From contig DATKLX010000218.1 in NCBI GenBank assembly GCA_035542155.1, positions 1-35,544 on the forward strand: a stretch of 35,544 bases of DNA, written 5' to 3'. Within the stretch, counting starts at the first letter, position 1. Each line of letters opens with the position of its first letter. The stretch is from DATKLX01 sp035542155 (GTDB taxonomy: Bacteria; Chloroflexota; Anaerolineae; Anaerolineales; Anaerolineaceae). The notes under the pieces were generated by a model. The model saw only the letters and a list, made by a program, of their open reading frames with translations, was not told the origin of the DNA and searched no databases. A program made the translations under genes and the position numbers. Shown piece after piece: positions 30,963 through 35,544 of this stretch.

Positions 30963-30995
30963 ACTGGGTCGTGGTTCAGCTTTTTTACTGATGAC

Positions 30996-31652
30996 TTAAT
31001 ACTTCATCGGGTTCTCCGCCACATCCAGCACCGCGTCCCGGAAGGCCAGGGTGGCAGCGCGGCAGGCCGGCTGGTCGCCGGTGAGCATCGCGCCCATGTA
31101 GTTGGTCTCCGAGGGTGGGGCGGTGTAGGAGACGATCCGCACCGCGGCCGCCTTCAGCGCCGCATCGAGGGCCACCATCCCTTCCAGCGGCGGGGCGATC
31201 AGGTAGGCAATCGGATCTCCCAGCGGGATGTTGCAGACCCTGGAGAGGTAGCTGCCCGTGCGCGAGATCAGGTGGGGGAAGAAAGCGATCGAGCCGTCTT
31301 CGTTGGCCGAGTACCAGAGCGCCTGCGTCTTCATGTAATCCACCGCCGCGTTCAGACCGGCGCGCACCTCGGCGGGCGTGGACCCGGCCAGGATGGCGAT
31401 AATCTCGCCGGAGAGCAGCCCCGAGGAGTGCTTCGCACCTGCATAGAAGGAGTGGGCGTAGACCACTTCGACGTCGGCCATCTTGGTGGCTTCGTCGATC
31501 GAGACGTAGGTGGCGTCGTCGTTGTCGGCGGTGATCAGACCGATCGAGCGCTGCTCGGGACGCAGGTGGAGCGCCTCGGCCATGCCCGGGTCCACGTTGG
31601 GAATGATCCGCACTGCCAGCGGGTTTGCGTAGATGGGATCGAGAACTGCCAT
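30996..31652 (-). CDS. eutL: EutL, trimeric BMC-T shell protein
   Basis: A 218-aa tandem-BMC shell protein with a gated central pore. LAVRIIPNVDPGMAEALHLR, SIGLITADNDDATYVSIDEA, VYAHSFYAGAKHSSGLLSGE, IIAILAGSTPAEVRAGLNAA, FPHLISRTGSYLSRVCNIPL and SETNYMGAMLTGDQPACRAA match EutL throughout, including length (219 in E. coli). The start at 31652 has AGGAGGAAGC upstream; a longer open frame to 31955 is only a shadow of eutC. 17 bp separate it from eutC. Confidence 0.95.
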   Translation of the reverse strand: MAVLDPIYANPLAVRIIPNVDPGMAEALHLRPEQRSIGLITADNDDATYVSIDEATKMADVEVVYAHSFYAGAKHSSGLLSGEIIAILAGSTPAEVRAGLNAAVDYMKTQALWYSANEDGSIAFFPHLISRTGSYLSRVCNIPLGDPIAYLIAPPLEGMVALDAALKAAAVRIVSYTAPPSETNYMGAMLTGDQPACRAATLAFRDAVLDVAENPMKY

Positions 31653-31669
31653 GCTGCTTCCTCCTGGTT

Positions 31670-32653
31670 TTACTTCGCGGCGAGCTTGAGCCTGACGCCT
31701 GAAGCCTGGTGCTGGATCATCTTTTGGGCCATCTGCATCACCACCGCGCCGGCCTCGAGCGGGTTGGTCCCGCCGTTTTGGAAGATGTTGCAGACCACGT
31801 CCCGGTCGGCGTCGCTGTCCCCGGCTTTGGGGCGGAAGGCCATGTACGCGCTCATGCTCTCGGCGCGGCCCAGGCCCGGGCGCTCGCCGATCAACAGGAT
31901 GGCCACGTCGGGATGGAGCGCCTCGCCGACGTCGTTGAGCACCCCCACCCGGCAATATTTAATGAAAAACGGCGTGCCTAGAGTCAGGCGCGCCAGTTGA
32001 GCGCCCTGCTGGAGCACCGGGAAGATCTGGCGCAGGTTGGCCTCGATTGCCGCCGCGCTCAGCCCGTCGCCCACGCAGACCTGGATGTTGGGGCTGCGGA
32101 TGCACTTCGCCGCGATGGTCTTTTTGGCCTCAGCGCTGAGCTGGCGGCCCAGGTCCGGGCGGAGCAGGTACTGCTGCTTCCCGCCGGTGATGTTGGTCTG
32201 CACCGTGAACAACCCGAGCTCGTCGAGCAGGGCCTGGTCCACGTCGCGCATCAGGGCGTCTTGAGTCACGGCATGGTCGGCCTGGAACAGGAGCAGGGAG
32301 GAGGTGCGGTAGCGCGGCCCGGCGCGGCCCACGCCGATGCGCGCCGTGGTCGAGGCGATCAGCGCCTCCAGCGCGTCGCGGTCTTTGGGTTGGCTCACCC
32401 CCGGCCTGTTGCGCTGTTCGGGCGTGGTCGGGTCCGGCAGGTCGATACACAGCCCGGCGCTCTTCCCATCCGATCGCGTGGTCGGCGCGGGGGGGATGGC
32501 CCCTGTGGGAGCCGGCGCGGGGATGCTGGCTGCGAAGGCGGTCCAACTGGTGTCGTGGACCGGGGGCGCGGGGGGCGGCGCAGCCTGGGCGCGGGCGGCC
32601 ATCAGCTCCCGGACCACCGCTTCGACGATGGCGTTGATCCTGGCCTCATCCAT
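31670..32653 (-). CDS. eutC: Ethanolamine ammonia-lyase small subunit EutC
   Basis: A 327-aa small subunit of the adenosylcobalamin-dependent lyase that turns ethanolamine into acetaldehyde and ammonia. The core from about residue 95 has ARIGVGRAGPRYRTSSLLLF, IQVCVGDGLSAAAIEAN, LLIGERPGLGRAESMSAYMA and DVVCNIFQNGGTNPLEAGAV. Residues 1-18 (DEARINAIVEAVVRELMAA) form an amphipathic helix followed by an Ala/Pro-rich linker, an N-terminal encapsulation signal that makes the protein about 30 residues longer than E. coli EutC. The start overlaps the eutB end by 8 bp. Confidence 0.96.
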   Translation of the reverse strand: MDEARINAIVEAVVRELMAARAQAAPPPAPPVHDTSWTAFAASIPAPAPTGAIPPAPTTRSDGKSAGLCIDLPDPTTPEQRNRPGVSQPKDRDALEALIASTTARIGVGRAGPRYRTSSLLLFQADHAVTQDALMRDVDQALLDELGLFTVQTNITGGKQQYLLRPDLGRQLSAEAKKTIAAKCIRSPNIQVCVGDGLSAAAIEANLRQIFPVLQQGAQLARLTLGTPFFIKYCRVGVLNDVGEALHPDVAILLIGERPGLGRAESMSAYMAFRPKAGDSDADRDVVCNIFQNGGTNPLEAGAVVMQMAQKMIQHQASGVRLKLAAK

Positions 32654-34025
32654 CGGCTCGCCTCTTCAGGAAAAATGTCGGATCTCCGGCGCTGGCGGTC
32701 AGAACGCCGTTTTTCATCAGGCCCAGGTCTTCCATCCAGCGCTCGAACTCCGGGGCGGGACGGAGCTTCAAGAGCTGGCGCAGGGCGGCGGTGTCGTGGT
32801 AGGAGGTGCATTGGTACGAGAGCATCGCGTCATCGCCCATCGGCATCCCCATGAAATAGTTGCAGCCCGCCGCGGCCAGCATCACCGCCAGGGTTTCGAT
32901 GGCGTTCTGGTCGGCGACGGCGTGGTTGGTGTAGCAGACGTCGCAGCCCATCGGGATGCCGGTCAGCTTGCCCATGAAGTGGTCTTCCAGCCCCGCGCGC
33001 TGGATCTGACTGGCGTCGTAGAGGTATTCCGGCCCGATGAAACCGACCACCGTATTGACCTGGTAGGGACGGTAGCGCTTGGCCAGGCCGTAAGCGCGTG
33101 CCTCGAGGGTGAGCTGGTCCCACCCGTTATGGGCGCCGGCGGAGAGCGCCGAACCCTGGCCGGTCTCGAAATACATGTAAGCCGGCCCGGCCGGGTAGCA
33201 GTACTTCCTGGCCAGGGAGTAGGCCTCGTCGAGCATGCCGACCGAGATGCCGAAGGAGTCGTTGCCTTTCTGCGAGCCGGAAATGGATTGGAAGATCAGC
33301 CCCACCGGCGAGCCGGATTGCAAACATTTCATCTGGGTGGTGACGTGGACCAGCACGCAGTTCTGGGTGGGGATCTGCCAGGTCTGGATGATCTCGTAGG
33401 TCATGTCCAGCAGGCGCGCCACTGAGCTGTAGCTATCGTCGACCGGGTTGATCCCGATCACCGCATCCCCCGACCCGTACGAGAGGCCCTCGTAGATCTC
33501 GGCGCGGATGCCTTCGGACGAATTGGTGGGGTGGTTGGGCTGGTTGCGGCTGGCCAGAGTTCCCGCCAGGCCGGCTGTGTTGTTGCAGTGCGCGCTGACG
33601 TGGATTTTGCTGGCCGCGTAGACCAGGTCCAGGAAGGACATCAGCCTGGTCACCGCAGCGATCATCTCCGCGGTCAGCCCGTTGGAGATGCGCCGGATCA
33701 TTTCCCCGCCGGTGGTATCGGCCAGAATCCACTCGCGCAACTCGCCCACCGTCCAGTCCTTGACCTCGGCGTAGATCGTCTCGTTGACCGCATCCTGGAT
33801 CACGCGGGTAACCTCGTCCTGGTCGTAGGGGACGGCCGGGTTCTCGCGCAACGCCCATAGGGGAACCTCGGCGAGGACCAGCCTGGCGGCGGCCCGTTCC
33901 GCGGCAGTATCCGCGGCGACGCCGGCCAGTTGGTCGCCCGATTTTTCCTCGTTCGCCTTGCCCATCAGGATGCGAAGGTCGGGAAATTCGTAGGTTTTGC
34001 CAAAGAGCCTGGTCCTCAGGAGCAT
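32646..34025 (-). CDS. eutB: Ethanolamine ammonia-lyase large subunit EutB
   Basis: A 459-aa catalytic barrel subunit. LLRTRLFGKTYEFPDLRILM and GKANEEKSGDQLAGVAA start the family. The active-site Arg and Gln are in ASRNQPNHPT, the Glu in FETGQGSALSAGAHNGWDQ, and the Asp in GIPMGCDVCYTNHA (roles as known for E. coli EutB). The end, MMPMG-like FMGMPMGDDAMLSYQCTSYH, is complete. I chose ATG 34025 with GGTGGAGA 8 nt upstream; GTG 34040 would add five residues. First gene of the operon, behind a clear promoter. Confidence 0.97.
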   Translation of the reverse strand: MLLRTRLFGKTYEFPDLRILMGKANEEKSGDQLAGVAADTAAERAAARLVLAEVPLWALRENPAVPYDQDEVTRVIQDAVNETIYAEVKDWTVGELREWILADTTGGEMIRRISNGLTAEMIAAVTRLMSFLDLVYAASKIHVSAHCNNTAGLAGTLASRNQPNHPTNSSEGIRAEIYEGLSYGSGDAVIGINPVDDSYSSVARLLDMTYEIIQTWQIPTQNCVLVHVTTQMKCLQSGSPVGLIFQSISGSQKGNDSFGISVGMLDEAYSLARKYCYPAGPAYMYFETGQGSALSAGAHNGWDQLTLEARAYGLAKRYRPYQVNTVVGFIGPEYLYDASQIQRAGLEDHFMGKLTGIPMGCDVCYTNHAVADQNAIETLAVMLAAAGCNYFMGMPMGDDAMLSYQCTSYHDTAALRQLLKLRPAPEFERWMEDLGLMKNGVLTASAGDPTFFLKRRADG

Positions 34026-34062
34026 TGGCGCGCTCTCCACCCGAGTTGATGATAGAAGATCA

Positions 34063-34076
34063 GCGTCTTAAGACGC
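34063..34076. promoter_or_regulatory. 14-bp perfect palindrome in the eut leader
   Basis: GCGTCTTAAGACGC is a perfect dyad, placed between the eut promoter and the eutB start, about 45-60 nt after the predicted start of transcription. An 8-bp palindrome CCACGTGG (34078-34085) adjoins it. Candidate operator for an unlinked regulator, since no regulator gene is in the operon. Confidence 0.4.
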
Positions 34077-34125
34077 CCCACGTGGCGCAAAACGAAACCA
34101 GACTTTCCGCGAAAAGGTTAAGAGC

Positions 34126-34154
34126 ATTGTAATCGAACTGACCCTGCAAATCAA
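34126..34154 (-). promoter_or_regulatory. Sigma70-type promoter of the eut microcompartment operon
   Basis: On the minus strand, TTGATT (34154-34149), exactly 17 bp, then TACAAT (34131-34126). Predicted start of transcription is near 34119, giving a leader of about 95 nt to eutB. The rest of the 34041-34333 spacer shows nothing else I can identify. Confidence 0.6.
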
Positions 34155-34333
34155 TCGTTCGCGCATACGGAACCGGGGCGGGATCGTCGTCCCCAAGCCG
34201 ATTCCTGCGAATAGCGGGCCGCGCGGTTGAGGCATCCAGGTCGGCTCGTGAGCAGGCAGGAAGTACAGAGCCAGGACAGATTCCGTCTGGCCTATACCAT
34301 TTTACAGGAAAGTGGAATTCGGGTCGAGCGGCC

Positions 34334-34762
34334 CTAACTGGTTAACCGCGCGTTCATGGTCATCGGTACGCTGGAGAGGGCCACCGAGACCGGGCAGTTC
34401 TCCTTGGCATATTTCGCAACCTCCTGGAACCTGGCCTCGTCGATCCCCGGCACGCTGGCCTCGGTTTCGAGATGGATCTGGGTGATGCGGTTCTTGCCTT
34501 CTACCAATTCGATCTTCACCTGGGACGTGGTGTGGATGCGCCGGGGAGTGAACCCGGCCTTACCCAGGTTCGAGCTGAGCGACATCGAAAAACAGCCGGC
34601 GTGCGCCGCGGCGACCAACTCCTCGGGGTTGGTTCCCGGCGCCTCCTCGAAGCGCGAGGACCAGGTAAAGGCCCCTTCGTACGTCCCGCTGGCCAGCTTC
34701 ATCGTCCCTTTCCCCTCTCTCAAGCTGCCTTCCCAAATTGCTTCCGAAGTCCGGACTGCCAT
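34334..34762 (-). CDS. OsmC-family peroxiredoxin
   Basis: A 142-aa OsmC-type thiol peroxidase for organic hydroperoxides. Both catalytic Cys are present: Cys57 in VAAAHAGCFSMSLS and Cys123 in AKENCPVSVALS. TNPEELVAAAHAG, ITQIHLETEASVPGID and the start EAIWEGSLREGKGTMKLASG match OsmC rather than Ohr. AGGAGG precedes the ATG. It reads in the same direction as the eut genes, but a separate promoter lies between. Confidence 0.92.
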   Translation of the reverse strand: MAVRTSEAIWEGSLREGKGTMKLASGTYEGAFTWSSRFEEAPGTNPEELVAAAHAGCFSMSLSSNLGKAGFTPRRIHTTSQVKIELVEGKNRITQIHLETEASVPGIDEARFQEVAKYAKENCPVSVALSSVPMTMNARLTS

Positions 34763-34786
34763 TAAAACCTCCTAAGAAGTGAATTT

Positions 34787-34856
34787 ACCACAGATTCTCA
34801 CTGCCTTTCACGGTTTTCGACTGTTTTTCCTCTGAGCGCTCTATGCCCTCTGTGGT
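34787..34856. repeat. Short inverted repeat ACCACAGA / TCTGTGGT
   Basis: ACCACAGA (34787-34794) and TCTGTGGT (34849-34856) bracket a spacer rich in CACTGCC / CGACTGTTTTTCC words. A similar CACTGCCCTTC series lies at 16975-17010 near surE. Probably dispersed intergenic repeat material. Confidence 0.4.
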
Positions 34857-34865
34857 GAAAGCTAT

Positions 34866-35544
34866 TTACTTCCCAACTTCCTGAACCCTCACGCAGGCCC
34901 CCGGGTCCCCCATCAGGCAGTAGGCGCGGGCATCATTGCGTTCGACCCAGCGGTTGGCCAGGCTGAGCGGGAGAACCTCCTTGCCCCACTCCATATCGGA
35001 AAGATCCTCCATCAAGCCGGCCGACAGTTGAATGCCGCGGTCGTACTGGTCGCGTAAAGCGTGCCCGAGATAATTGCCTTTCAAAATCCGAAGCAGGGCC
35101 CGCTTGTAGCCTTCCAACATGGGTTGGTCGTTCTGGTCGATAAATGAGAAACCCCAGGCGCGGTCGATGTGGCCGATGAAGGCCAGAGCGCCATTTTTTA
35201 AAATCTGGGCGGGCAATTGGGCGGCAAACGGCCGGTCGGCAATGGGCTGCAGCGTGCCATAAGAATAGTCGTCGTTTTTTGGCGCGCCCGCGCTGTAACA
35301 GGCGAAGGCAAAATGGACCATCCCGCGCACGTTCATTTTCGGCAGCGACAGAAGATCGTCCGCGCAGAAGAAGTCGCTTCTCGTGGCCGGATGGTCCGTT
35401 TTCCAGTCCTGGGTGATGAGGGCGCCTTGCAAGCGCGGCTGGTCAGGCGTTATGGCGCTGAAGCCGAGCCCGTGGCTGGCGGTAAACAACAAGACCGGCG
35501 GTTTTTCTTGCGAAAGCTGGTCGGCCAGGCAGGATTTCGTCGCT
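34866..35544 (-). CDS. Caspase-fold-like cysteine peptidase C-terminal part (5' end outside window)
   Basis: The frame is open to the window edge, so at least 225 residues are shown and the N-terminus is missing. KPPVLLFTASHGLGF puts a His after a hydrophobic strand, and RGMVHFAFACYSAGAP puts a Cys in the (A/G)-C-x-S-A-G setting, the His-Gly / Cys pair of caspase-like folds (C25 gingipain or CHAT group). Later segments are LPAQILKNGALAFIGHIDRA, YLGHALRDQYD and NRWVERNDARAYCLMGDPGA, the latter typical of C25-like domains (nDP / GDP ending). The full protein is probably larger with an N-terminal fusion. No neighbours on that side are visible. Confidence 0.6.
   Translation of the reverse strand, partial: ATKSCLADQLSQEKPPVLLFTASHGLGFSAITPDQPRLQGALITQDWKTDHPATRSDFFCADDLLSLPKMNVRGMVHFAFACYSAGAPKNDDYSYGTLQPIADRPFAAQLPAQILKNGALAFIGHIDRAWGFSFIDQNDQPMLEGYKRALLRILKGNYLGHALRDQYDRGIQLSAGLMEDLSDMEWGKEVLPLSLANRWVERNDARAYCLMGDPGACVRVQEVGK

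Noticed and set aside
31653..31955. N-terminal extension of the EutL frame
   Set aside because: It is a shadow of the eutC 3' end with low-complexity Arg/Gly/Pro content; EutL has its own start and AGGAGG at 31652.

Overview
The window looks like a piece of a Chloroflexota (probably Anaerolineae-like) chromosome. The basis is high GC with GC-rich third positions, a Thr/Pro-rich lipoprotein carrying a GDC-type SGNH domain plus a beta-propeller, a plant/cyanobacterial-type GlgC, a stand-alone PEP/pyruvate-binding protein after gdhA, and an ethanolamine microcompartment of mixed ancestry. This lineage call rests on remembered family resemblance, not on a search. No phage, insertion sequence or CRISPR array is visible.

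Region 1 (1-4614): a SorC-family sugar-responsive regulator is divergent from a split transketolase (N and C halves, overlapping by 23 bp) and a glycerol-kinase-like FGGY kinase. The spacer holds a candidate operator and promoter. Region 2 (4617-9801, minus strand): five tightly packed genes form a cell-envelope acyl-transfer operon: small lipoprotein, 45-aa membrane microprotein ending WIYQGF, MBOAT acyltransferase, SGNH membrane protein, and SGNH/beta-propeller lipoprotein. The microprotein has the topology and C-terminal Tyr motif of DltX-type acyl shuttles. I consider this the best candidate for a poorly described system here.

Region 3 (9802-19009): mostly housekeeping and small accessory genes, namely glgC, tRNA-Leu(CAA) with a near-consensus promoter and terminator, ychF, an alpha/beta hydrolase, two small membrane proteins (DUF6326 and DUF4386 types), a TfoX-N protein, surE and a YghO-like acetyltransferase. 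Between them lie decayed pieces: an amidohydrolase C-terminus, and a DUF4386 start joined to an alcohol-dehydrogenase end. A MITE-like inverted repeat sits before glgC. Region 4 (19034-26013): a LapA-like membrane protein, a GAF histidine kinase with an OmpR-type regulator, gdhA, and an 849-aa PEP/pyruvate-binding protein. The gdhA upstream region has stacked hairpins and 11-bp-phased direct repeats that could be bound by the adjacent regulator.

Region 5 (34025 down to 26081, minus strand): a self-contained ethanolamine-utilisation microcompartment operon, eutB-eutC-eutL-BMC-H-eutJ-BMC-T-small protein-aldehyde dehydrogenase-BMC-H-eutT. The expected chemistry is that EutBC, using adenosylcobalamin from EutT, splits ethanolamine to acetaldehyde and ammonia, and the dehydrogenase makes acetyl-CoA. 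Oddities are two almost identical BMC-H genes duplicated with their leader, a likely CTG start for eutJ, an EutT without the Cys cluster, a Haliangium-type stacking BMC-T, and no vertex (BMC-P), EutA, EutD or transporter gene. Downstream of the eut promoter to the right are an OsmC-family protein and the end of a caspase-fold-like protein cut by the window edge.
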